DNA of 13,026 nt from Bacteroidales bacterium (GTDB lineage: Bacteria; Bacteroidota; Bacteroidia; Bacteroidales; DTU049). The notes below the pieces were generated by a model, which was given only the letters and a program-made list of their open reading frames with translations, searched no databases and was not told the DNA's origin. The stretch's first letter is position 1; each line of letters begins with the position of its first letter. Positions 7,616 through 13,026 of the stretch are shown here, piece by piece. The stretch covers positions 1-13,026 of the forward strand of contig JASEGF010000039.1 in the NCBI GenBank assembly GCA_030017935.1, written 5' to 3'. The translations under genes and the position numbers were made by a program.

Positions 7616-9991
7616 TTAATAAATTACTGTTACCTCACCTTGTAGAATGTGTTTATTATAATATTGAGAGTCTGTGAAATTAATAATATAATAGTAAACG
7701 CCCTGCGGAACTAATTTGCCATTGTATTTACCATCCCATCCTAAATTAGGATCAGTAGTGAAGAATAATTGCTTACCCCATCGATTAAATATTATCATAG
7801 TAAAATTATCAAGTTCAATATTAGTAGCGAATATATGAAAAAAATCGTTTTGACCATCATAATTTGGAGTAATAACATTAGGCACATAATAAGTAGTAAA
7901 ATCATTGATCTCTAAAATAGTAATGGCAGTGTCCACACAGTTTTGATCATCAGCCACTATCAACATAACTGTATATGTACCACTTGTAGTATAAGTATGT
8001 TTAGGAGAATGCTCATTTGAAGTATTCCCATCCCCAAAGTCCCAGAAAAAATTTGTACCTCCTGATGAATTATTAATAAAACTTACAACAGGATTATCAA
8101 TAGTTATATTAGTTGGTGCATAAGAAAAATTGGCATAAACTGTATTGTAATCATCCACATATATATTAGCTGTTTCGAAGCAACTATTAGCATCTGTTAC
8201 CGTAACCTGATAAGAGCCACTCGATAGATTATTTATTAATGAATCTGATGAACCATTTGACCAATTATAGTTAAAAGGCGGATTACCACCAGAAATTTCT
8301 AATATTATACTCCCATTATTTTGACCACATATTTCAGGATTTTTGATATAAGATAAATCAAATCCATTATTTACATATATTGTTATAGAGCCTACTGCAG
8401 GGCATCCTATATTACTATAGCCAGTAACAGAATATGTGGTTGTAGTCGTAGGTGAGACGCTAATATTATTACTATTTTGTCCTGTACTCCATTGATATGA
8501 ATCAGTTCCAGTTGCTATAAGAGTTGTGCTTTCTCCTTTGCAAATAGTATCAGCAGTAGTAGAAATTATTATACTTTGACTATTAAGTATAGTAATAGTG
8601 TCTGTAATTGTATCTGTCTGGCAAGGAGTTTCTATAATAGCATTAATAATATATTTACCTGTATCATTAAACACTATTGCAGGTGATTGATTATTAGAAG
8701 TAGTATAAGGATTATTTGGGTTATTAATATTAAAAAAGTTCCAATTTAGGCTAATATAGTTATTGTCTAATAATGTGAAAATTACAGTATCCATGATACA
8801 TGAGGAGTCATTAAAAATAATGGAATTTGGAGGGGAAAGGTATGAGTTAGGAAATGTAGGCAACCCTAATTGGCATTTTTTGCCTGCTAAATCTTGCGCC
8901 ATATCTACGAAATTACAAGCTGTACCTTGAAGGTTTGGATTATTGATGACAGCTAGTTTAGTTTGGTCTTCTAATGCTACATATATTTTACCATTTGGTC
9001 CTAATTGTAAAGCACAAGCTTTGTAATGATAGGTGTTAGAAGTAGTACCTATAATTGCCATAGAGTTTTGGAAATCAGTATTATTAGTAGCTAATAAATT
9101 GTATTGATAAACATTTGGTGAGTTTAAAGCAGTAAAGTATAAAAATTGATTATTAGGAGAAAATTCAATACCATAATAAGTGTTATTTGTTGTATTTGGT
9201 ATTGATGGAGAATCAGTAAATTTTAATGTTAATGTTCCAGTACTATTATTAAAATCATAAACATGAATTCCCAGTCCACTAGTAGAAGCATATTGAGCAA
9301 GAGCAATCATAGAATTATCACACGAAGATTTCATATATCCACCACCCTTGGTCATGACTGGACCAGTATTACTAATTATTGGATTTGAATTTAATCCATT
9401 TGATGATAGTAAATATGAGTAAAAGCTGTTATTATTTGGAGGTTTACATACAATCCAATAATCGCAACCATTTGCATGTCTAACAGCACAAATTTTTTCA
9501 ACTGTTTCTGTGCCTAAAAGATGAACATTTTTAGTAATTATGCCACCTAATCCGTTATCTAATGACATATCTACTATGGAATAACAAATTCCATAAGTAC
9601 TAGATTCTACAGCATCTATAGTAAATATGTAGTATATATTATATCTTTTTAATAAATTATTATAAGTTCCTGGTTTAGGGACTATTATCGCTGATTGAGT
9701 AGAAGAGGAATGTCCATATAGATTAGATCCATTATACATTAAAGAATGTACTCTATTATATACTTTTTGCCCATCAGTATAAAACAAAATATTACCATTT
9801 TTGTCTGAAACAGTTGCACATCCTTCCCACGCATTTAATTGCCCATTAGTTAATGGCGTGGGAGGATTAGTATTGAAACTCAACCCAGCATTTTCCCCAA
9901 AATACCAATTATTACCTTCATTTTGTGAATATAATGTTTCATTTATTATAAAAACTAACAAAAAAAGTAATATGTATTTCATATTAAACAT
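7616..9991 (-). CDS. T9SS-secreted propeller protein with SprB repeat, PKD domain and type B (CHU_C) C-terminal domain
   Basis: A 791-residue exported surface protein. The signal peptide ends around residue 22 (Y-S before Q). Residues about 25-385 form a beta-propeller-like region beginning W-Y-F-G-E-N-A-G, with repeated blades such as G-N-I-L-F-Y-T-D-G (66-74) and F-S-P-N-N-Q-F-L-Y-F (277-286). I recognise this as a common N-terminal module of Bacteroidota surface proteins with no assigned activity. Then come a PKD-like domain (about 387-470), an Ig-like domain (about 475-542), a SprB repeat (about 553-612, S-G-G-N-P-P and G-S-Y-Q-V-T-V-T-D) and a typical PKD domain (about 618-697, W-D-F-G-D-G at 650-655). 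The gliding-motility type B sorting domain (about 702-791) shows V-P-N-V-I-T-P-N at 703-710, F-N-R-W-G at 735-739, and G-W-D-G-K. The 9991 ATG gives M-F-N-M-K-Y; the internal ATG at 9982 (M-K-Y-I-L) is an equally good signal-peptide start. Type B cargo is often encoded beside a PorP/SprF partner, which is not present here. A surface role is inferred. Confidence 0.9.
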   Translation of the reverse strand: MFNMKYILLFLLVFIINETLYSQNEGNNWYFGENAGLSFNTNPPTPLTNGQLNAWEGCATVSDKNGNILFYTDGQKVYNRVHSLMYNGSNLYGHSSSTQSAIIVPKPGTYNNLLKRYNIYYIFTIDAVESSTYGICYSIVDMSLDNGLGGIITKNVHLLGTETVEKICAVRHANGCDYWIVCKPPNNNSFYSYLLSSNGLNSNPIISNTGPVMTKGGGYMKSSCDNSMIALAQYASTSGLGIHVYDFNNSTGTLTLKFTDSPSIPNTTNNTYYGIEFSPNNQFLYFTALNSPNVYQYNLLATNNTDFQNSMAIIGTTSNTYHYKACALQLGPNGKIYVALEDQTKLAVINNPNLQGTACNFVDMAQDLAGKKCQLGLPTFPNSYLSPPNSIIFNDSSCIMDTVIFTLLDNNYISLNWNFFNINNPNNPYTTSNNQSPAIVFNDTGKYIINAIIETPCQTDTITDTITILNSQSIIISTTADTICKGESTTLIATGTDSYQWSTGQNSNNISVSPTTTTTYSVTGYSNIGCPAVGSITIYVNNGFDLSYIKNPEICGQNNGSIILEISGGNPPFNYNWSNGSSDSLINNLSSGSYQVTVTDANSCFETANIYVDDYNTVYANFSYAPTNITIDNPVVSFINNSSGGTNFFWDFGDGNTSNEHSPKHTYTTSGTYTVMLIVADDQNCVDTAITILEINDFTTYYVPNVITPNYDGQNDFFHIFATNIELDNFTMIIFNRWGKQLFFTTDPNLGWDGKYNGKLVPQGVYYYIINFTDSQYYNKHILQGEVTVIY

Positions 9992-10029
9992 AATCTAAAA
10001 ATATATTAAAATCTACCTAAATGTTTATA

Positions 10030-10037
10030 CAAATTTA
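10030..10037 (-). promoter_or_regulatory. Bacteroidota -7 box for the propeller/SprB cargo gene
   Basis: The minus strand reads TAAATTTG, identical to the box before the other cargo gene. Transcription would begin near 10023, about 32 bases above the ATG at 9991. It is divergent from the kbl box at 10075-10082. Confidence 0.5.
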
Positions 10038-10049
10038 TATTAAATTTTT

Positions 10050-10062
10050 CATATTAAATATG
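10050..10062. promoter_or_regulatory. 13-bp palindrome centred between two divergent promoters (possible operator)
   Basis: CATATTAAATATG is a perfect dyad (CATATT, central A, AATATG). Exactly 12 bases separate it from each of the two divergent -7 boxes (10030-10037 on minus, 10075-10082 on plus). It therefore falls in the spacer/-33 region of both promoters, where a dimeric regulator could act. The DNA is nearly all A and T, so chance is a real alternative. Confidence 0.3.
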
Positions 10063-10074
10063 CAATATTTTTTT

Positions 10075-10082
10075 TAAGTTTG
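10075..10082 (+). promoter_or_regulatory. Bacteroidota -7 box for kbl
   Basis: TAAGTTTG followed by CA matches the TAnnTTTG consensus. The predicted start would be near 10089, only about 5 bases ahead of the kbl ATG at 10094, so the transcript would be almost leaderless. Either the mRNA really has a very short leader or the working promoter lies further upstream. Confidence 0.45.
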
Positions 10083-10093
10083 CAGAAAAAAAT

Positions 10094-11287
10094 ATGTATA
10101 AGGATTTTCAAAATTATTTACGAAAAGAATTAGACGCTATCTACGAAGCAGGCTTAGCTAAAGAAGAGCGTATTATAGTTTCTCCACAAGGTGCTGTTAT
10201 CAAATTAGATAATGGTAAAGAATTATTAAATTTTTGTGCTAATAACTATCTAGGCTTATCAAATCATCCACGTTTGAAACAAGCTGCTACTAAAGCTTTT
10301 GAAACTCATGGCTATGGTATGTCTAGCGTTAGATTTATTTGTGGCACTACTGATTTACACAAAAAATTAGAGAAAAAAATTGCTGAATTTTTTGGTACTG
10401 AAGATACCATTTTATACGCAGCTTGCTTTGATGCAAATGGTGGATTATTTGAACCATTATTAACAGAAGAAGATGCTCTCATCAGCGATGCACTTAATCA
10501 TGCATCTATCATTGATGGAGTTAGATTATGCAAAGCTCAACGTTTCATCTATTCTAATGGTGATATGAACGAGCTAGAAGAGCAATTGAAAAAAACTCAA
10601 AATTTACGTTTTAGAGTAATAGCTACTGATGGAGTATTTAGTATGGATGGCAATGTGGCTCCAGTAAATAAAATCGTCGAATTAGCTAATAAATACAATG
10701 CAATGGTAATGGTGGACGAAAGCCATTCTGCAGGTGTAGTAGGCGAAACTGGTAGAGGAGTTACAGAGCTTTACAATTGTAGAGGCCAAGTAGAAATGCT
10801 TACCGGTACCTTAGGAAAAGCCTTTGGTGGAGCTATTGGTGGCTTTACTACTGGTAAAAAAGAAATCATAGAAATGCTACGTCAACGTAGTCGTCCTTAT
10901 TTATTTAGTAATTCTTTACCTCCGATGGTAGTAGCTGCCGGTATTGAAATGTTTAATATGATGAGCGAAACTAATGCTCTACAAGATAAATTGCATAATA
11001 ATGTGAAATATTTTATGGATCAAATTCAAAAAGTCGGCTTTGATGTTAAACCTACTCAAAGTGCTATCGTAGCTGTAATGCTATATGATGCTAAAGTAGC
11101 TTCTGAAATGGCTAAAAAATTGAGTGACGAAGGCATCTATGTTACAGGTTTCTCTTATCCAGTAGTTCCTAAGGGACAAGCACGCATTAGAGTACAGCTA
11201 TCAGCTGCTCACGAATTTGAACATATCGATAAATGTGTGAAATCTTTTGAAAAAGTGGGTAAAGAAATGGGAGTTTTAAAAAAATAA
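10094..11287 (+). CDS. kbl: 2-amino-3-ketobutyrate CoA ligase (glycine C-acetyltransferase)
   Basis: A cytoplasmic PLP enzyme of the alpha-oxoamine synthase family (EC 2.3.1.29). It splits 2-amino-3-ketobutyrate with CoA into glycine and acetyl-CoA, the second step of threonine breakdown after threonine dehydrogenase. The 397-residue length is close to the E. coli Kbl (398). Visible signatures are N-N-Y-L-G-L at 50-55, H-x-x-L-E-x-x-I-A-x-F-F around 89-100, A-C-F-D-A-N-G-G at 110-117 (typical of Kbl), H136 that stacks on the PLP ring, V-D-E-S-H-S-A-G at 207-214 with PLP-contacting D208 and H211, and T-G-T-L-G-K at 237-242 with K242 as the Schiff-base lysine. The C-terminal part keeps R-I-R-V-Q-L-S-A-A-H around 364-373. 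The start M-Y-K-D-F is the usual Kbl N-terminus. No threonine dehydrogenase lies beside it. The related serine palmitoyltransferase and 8-amino-7-oxononanoate synthase are less likely given the Kbl-specific motifs. Confidence 0.95.
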   Translation: MYKDFQNYLRKELDAIYEAGLAKEERIIVSPQGAVIKLDNGKELLNFCANNYLGLSNHPRLKQAATKAFETHGYGMSSVRFICGTTDLHKKLEKKIAEFFGTEDTILYAACFDANGGLFEPLLTEEDALISDALNHASIIDGVRLCKAQRFIYSNGDMNELEEQLKKTQNLRFRVIATDGVFSMDGNVAPVNKIVELANKYNAMVMVDESHSAGVVGETGRGVTELYNCRGQVEMLTGTLGKAFGGAIGGFTTGKKEIIEMLRQRSRPYLFSNSLPPMVVAAGIEMFNMMSETNALQDKLHNNVKYFMDQIQKVGFDVKPTQSAIVAVMLYDAKVASEMAKKLSDEGIYVTGFSYPVVPKGQARIRVQLSAAHEFEHIDKCVKSFEKVGKEMGVLKK

Positions 11288-11315
11288 AACGTATTAATAT
11301 TTAATTTTTATCTAT

Positions 11316-11350
11316 AAGGGACAATAATTTTTTGTCCCTTTTTTAATTTT
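11316..11350 (+). terminator. Intrinsic terminator after kbl
   Basis: The stem AAGGGACAA (11316-11324) pairs perfectly with TTGTCCCTT (11332-11340) across a 7-base AT loop. The stem is followed by TTTT, AA and TTTT. It lies 29 bases after the kbl stop and is the only GC-containing stem with a T tract in the window. It separates kbl from the dehydrogenase gene. Confidence 0.85.
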
Positions 11351-11376
11351 ATTTTATTATACGAATTTTATTTTAT

Positions 11377-11384
11377 TAATTTTG
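11377..11384 (+). promoter_or_regulatory. Bacteroidota -7 box for the dehydrogenase operon
   Basis: TAATTTTG followed by CA matches TAnnTTTG. The predicted transcription start is near 11391, giving a leader of about 24 bases before the GTG at 11415. It lies just after the kbl terminator, supporting a new transcription unit. No clear -33 TTG was seen. Confidence 0.5.
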
Positions 11385-11414
11385 CAAAATATTTTTTAAT
11401 AAATAATAAAAAAA

Positions 11415-12248
11415 GTGATATCAAATAAAGTGGCATTAGTTACAGGTGCTTCATCTGGCATAGGTAGAGCATTGTGTTTACAATTAGCACGTAAAGGATA
11501 CCGTGTAGCTGGAATGGCTAGAAATATTGATAAATTAAATGAATTAGATAATGAAATCAAAAAATTAAATTTAGAATTTCTGCCTGTTCAAGGAGACGTG
11601 AGGCTAGAAAGCGATTGCAAAAAGCTTGTTGATATTACAATAGAAAAATGGGGACGTATAGATATTTTAATAAATAATGCTGGTATATCTATGAGAGCAC
11701 TTTTTGATGAGGTGCGTTTAGATGTTTTACATGAATTAATGAATACAAATTTCTGGGGGACTGTTTATTGTACTTATTATGCTTTGCCACATTTATTAAA
11801 AAATAAAGGAAGTTTAGTAGGAGTATCGTCCATAGCGGGCTATCAAGCTTTGCCTGCTCGTACAGGTTATTCTGCTTCTAAGTTTGCTATTCAAGGGTTT
11901 CTCAATACTATTAGAATTGAAAATCTATATACTGGATTGCATGTGATGATAGCTTGTCCTGGTTTTACTGCATCCAATATTAGAAATACTGCTTTGACAG
12001 CTGATGGTTCACAACAAAAAGATACGCCATTAGAGGAAGGTAAACTCATGAGTGCTGAAATAGTGGCTAGTAGAATCATCAAAGGAATTGAAAAACGTAA
12101 AAGGCAAGTAATCATGACTACTGAGGGTAAATTAACTGTGTTTTTAGGTAAATTTTTCCCTGCTTTAGTTGATAAACTTGTTTTCAAAGATATGTTAAAA
12201 GAAAAAAATTCACCATTAATAAAAAAATATCCATATGGAAAAAATTAA
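11415..12248 (+). CDS. Classical short-chain dehydrogenase/reductase
   Basis: A cytoplasmic NAD(P)-dependent oxidoreductase of 277 residues with a Rossmann fold; the substrate cannot be told from sequence. The cofactor motif T-G-A-S-S-G-I-G is at 10-17 and a basic residue after the second strand (R36) suggests NADP(H). D61 in G-D-V, N-N-A-G at 87-90, and the catalytic tetrad N112, S139, Y152 and K156 (Y-S-A-S-K) are all present, as is C-P-G at 181-183. The C-terminal extension is that of a classical SDR. It is not the extended-SDR threonine dehydrogenase that would partner kbl, and a terminator separates the two genes. The start is GTG: an in-frame TAA at 11400-11402 limits upstream extension, and GTG leaves the usual short lead-in before V-A-L-V-T-G. 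Its 3' end overlaps the next gene by 14 bases, implying co-translation. Confidence 0.9.
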   Translation: MISNKVALVTGASSGIGRALCLQLARKGYRVAGMARNIDKLNELDNEIKKLNLEFLPVQGDVRLESDCKKLVDITIEKWGRIDILINNAGISMRALFDEVRLDVLHELMNTNFWGTVYCTYYALPHLLKNKGSLVGVSSIAGYQALPARTGYSASKFAIQGFLNTIRIENLYTGLHVMIACPGFTASNIRNTALTADGSQQKDTPLEEGKLMSAEIVASRIIKGIEKRKRQVIMTTEGKLTVFLGKFFPALVDKLVFKDMLKEKNSPLIKKYPYGKN

Positions 12249-12675
12249 AAAATTGGAAGTTATACCTTTAGAAGGTTCTAATTTATTTAAGTTTGGAGAC
12301 TCACAAGATACAATTTTAGAAATTTTAGGTGAGCCAGAAGACATCGAAAAATACGAAGAAGAAGAGGACGAACCAGCTACTAGCATTTGGTTTTATGAAG
12401 ATACTATCTCTTTATTTTTTGATGAGATAGATGATGATTATTATGCCCTTAAAGGCGTTGAAAGTTCTTTTCCAGATACTTATTTTAAAGGAAATAAGGT
12501 AATAGGACTATCTTATAATGACTTAAAAAAATTATTGAATAATGCTGGTTATAATAAATTTGATGAAGAAATAGAAGAATGGGGCGAAAAACGCGTATCA
12601 ATAGAAGATGATATGATAGATTTTTATTTAGAAGAGGATAAGGTTGTAAGCATAGCCTGGTCTAGCGAATATTAA
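12235..12675 (+). CDS. Small acidic hypothetical protein with two similar halves
   Basis: I do not recognise this 146-residue protein with confidence. It is very acidic, about 40 of 146 residues being Asp or Glu, with no signal peptide or membrane segment, so it is probably cytoplasmic. The first half (about residues 17-75) has F-G-D-S at 20-23 and L-G-E-P at 31-34, an acidic stretch, then I-W-F-Y and a L-F-F-D-E strand. The second half (about 83-145) repeats the order G-N-K-V-I-G-L-S, a helix with D-L-K-K-L-L, an acidic linker, and an F-Y-L-E-E-D strand ending in I-A-W. This helix-then-strands order resembles a duplicated BamE/SmpA-like fold, but the similarity is by eye only. The ATG overlaps the end of the dehydrogenase gene by 14 bases, so the two are probably co-expressed. 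An immunity-type role is possible, but no toxin gene is nearby. Confidence 0.75.
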   Translation: MEKIKKLEVIPLEGSNLFKFGDSQDTILEILGEPEDIEKYEEEEDEPATSIWFYEDTISLFFDEIDDDYYALKGVESSFPDTYFKGNKVIGLSYNDLKKLLNNAGYNKFDEEIEEWGEKRVSIEDDMIDFYLEEDKVVSIAWSSEY

Positions 12676-12725
12676 TTTATTTCTTCTCATTTTTTTTATA
12701 ATTATTAATCTTTGATCTTAATTTT
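12676..12725. other. Short T-rich gap before the ABC ATPase gene
   Basis: These 50 bases are T-rich and show no stem-loop. A TAATTTTG octamer at 12719-12726 matches the -7 consensus, but its last base is the first base of the GTG start codon. It can only serve this gene if translation starts further downstream, so it is probably coincidental. Read-through from the dehydrogenase operon is plausible. Confidence 0.4.
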
Positions 12726-13026
12726 GTGAATCCAATCATAGAGGTAGAAAATTTAACTAAAATATATAGATTAGGTAATTTGCACGGTTCTTATCTTACT
12801 TTTAGAGATTCCATTACTCAATTATTTAAAACTAATCCCAAAAATAGAAAAAAGCATTTCATTAAAGCTCTAGACAATGTGAATTTAACTATCGACAAAG
12901 GCCAAAAAATTGGGGTTATTGGTAAAAATGGTGCAGGCAAAAGCACATTTCTCAAAATTTTATCTCGAATTACTTATCCTACGTCAGGCTCTGTTATATT
13001 GAGAGGAAGGGTGGCTAGCTTACTAG
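12726..13026 (+). CDS. ABC transporter ATPase of the polysaccharide exporter type (Wzt/TagH-like), 3' truncated
   Basis: Only the first 100 codons are in the window. The product is an ATP-binding subunit that powers export, most likely of a surface polysaccharide such as O-antigen, with an ABC-2 permease. The Walker A motif G-K-N-G-A-G-K-S-T is at residues 66-74. The N-terminus I-E-V-E-N-L-T-K-I-Y-R-L opens a strand, followed by an insertion with T-F-R-D-S-I-T-Q-L-F (25-34) before K-A-L-D-N-V-N-L. After Walker A come S-G-S-V and R-G-R-V-A-S-L-L (93-100), a pattern typical of the Wzt/RfbE/TagH family. Walker B and the signature motif lie beyond the edge. The start is a GTG at 12726: the frame is open only from 12702 (TAA at 12699) and has no in-frame ATG before Walker A. 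Subfamily is inferred from these motifs; ABC ATPase identity is near certain. Confidence 0.88.
   Translation, partial: MNPIIEVENLTKIYRLGNLHGSYLTFRDSITQLFKTNPKNRKKHFIKALDNVNLTIDKGQKIGVIGKNGAGKSTFLKILSRITYPTSGSVILRGRVASLL

Noticed and set aside
10094..11287. Serine palmitoyltransferase or 8-amino-7-oxononanoate synthase instead of Kbl, making a sphingolipid pair with the SDR
   Set aside because: The A-C-F-D-A-N-G-G and H-A-S-I-I-D-G-V-R-L-C motifs, the N-terminus and the length all fit Kbl, and a terminator separates it from the SDR.
394..12187. Short open frames opposite or inside the large genes (394-585 minus, 2262-2516 plus, 5028-5273 plus, 6930-7127 plus, 9801-9998 plus, 11891-12187 minus)
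   Set aside because: Each lies on the opposite strand of a gene with clear protein family evidence, and none shows domains, a sensible start context or its own promoter.
11415..12248. SDR-type threonine dehydrogenase partnering kbl
   Set aside because: That enzyme belongs to the extended (epimerase-like) SDRs with a G-x-x-G-x-x-G cofactor motif; this one has the classical T-G-x-x-x-G-I-G and N-N-A-G motifs.
12719..12726. TAATTTTG as the promoter of the ABC ATPase gene
   Set aside because: The box ends on the first base of the GTG start, so transcription would begin inside the coding region, and no later in-frame ATG start exists before Walker A.
1..13026. A new defence, toxin or mobile system in the window
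   Set aside because: No nuclease, transposase, integrase, restriction, toxin or reverse transcriptase signature was found; the genes are explained by surface proteins, metabolism and export.

Overview
The window is strongly AT-rich DNA from a member of the Bacteroidota. Three things point there. Two large secreted proteins end in type IX secretion system (T9SS) sorting domains, one of type A and one of type B (CHU_C/gliding-motility type). Almost every transcription unit has a Bacteroidota -7 promoter box, TAnnTTTG, in front of it. There is also an outer-membrane OmpA protein with the TPR / beta-propeller / regulatory-like / OmpA layout of the T9SS component PorE. Order or family cannot be fixed from this sequence.

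Layout. Positions 1-40 are a perfect 18-bp inverted repeat that puts a stop codon into an otherwise open frame and looks like a contig-edge fold-back. Positions 17-805 (+) are the 3' part of a gene whose product ends in an Omp85/BamA-like surface-antigen barrel. Positions 806-1100 are a gene-free gap between convergent genes, carrying short CACAAA-type tandem repeats in opposite orientations between two 18-bp direct repeats. Three minus-strand genes follow: the PorE-like OmpA protein (1101-3086), a 1442-residue beta-helix/adhesin-like T9SS cargo (3197-7525) and a 791-residue beta-propeller/SprB/PKD T9SS cargo (7616-9991). Each has its own candidate promoter, so they are probably three separate units. 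After a divergent promoter region come plus-strand genes: kbl (10094-11287) with a clear intrinsic terminator, then a classical short-chain dehydrogenase (11415-12248) that overlaps a small acidic hypothetical gene (12235-12675), and finally the 5' end of a polysaccharide-exporter-type ABC ATPase (12726 to the window edge).

How they fit together. The left three quarters concern the cell envelope and surface: an outer-membrane barrel, a peptidoglycan-binding OmpA protein that may belong to the secretion machine or a paralogous complex, and two surface or secreted proteins that the T9SS would export. The right quarter is metabolic (threonine/glycine interconversion by Kbl, an oxidoreductase of unknown substrate) followed by the start of what may be a surface-glycan export locus. 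The link between T9SS cargo and glycan export is only suggestive. I found no CRISPR array, tRNA, rRNA, transposase or recognisable defence system. The parts most worth a second look are the edge palindrome, the intergenic repeat, the symmetric divergent promoter region and the small acidic protein with two similar halves.
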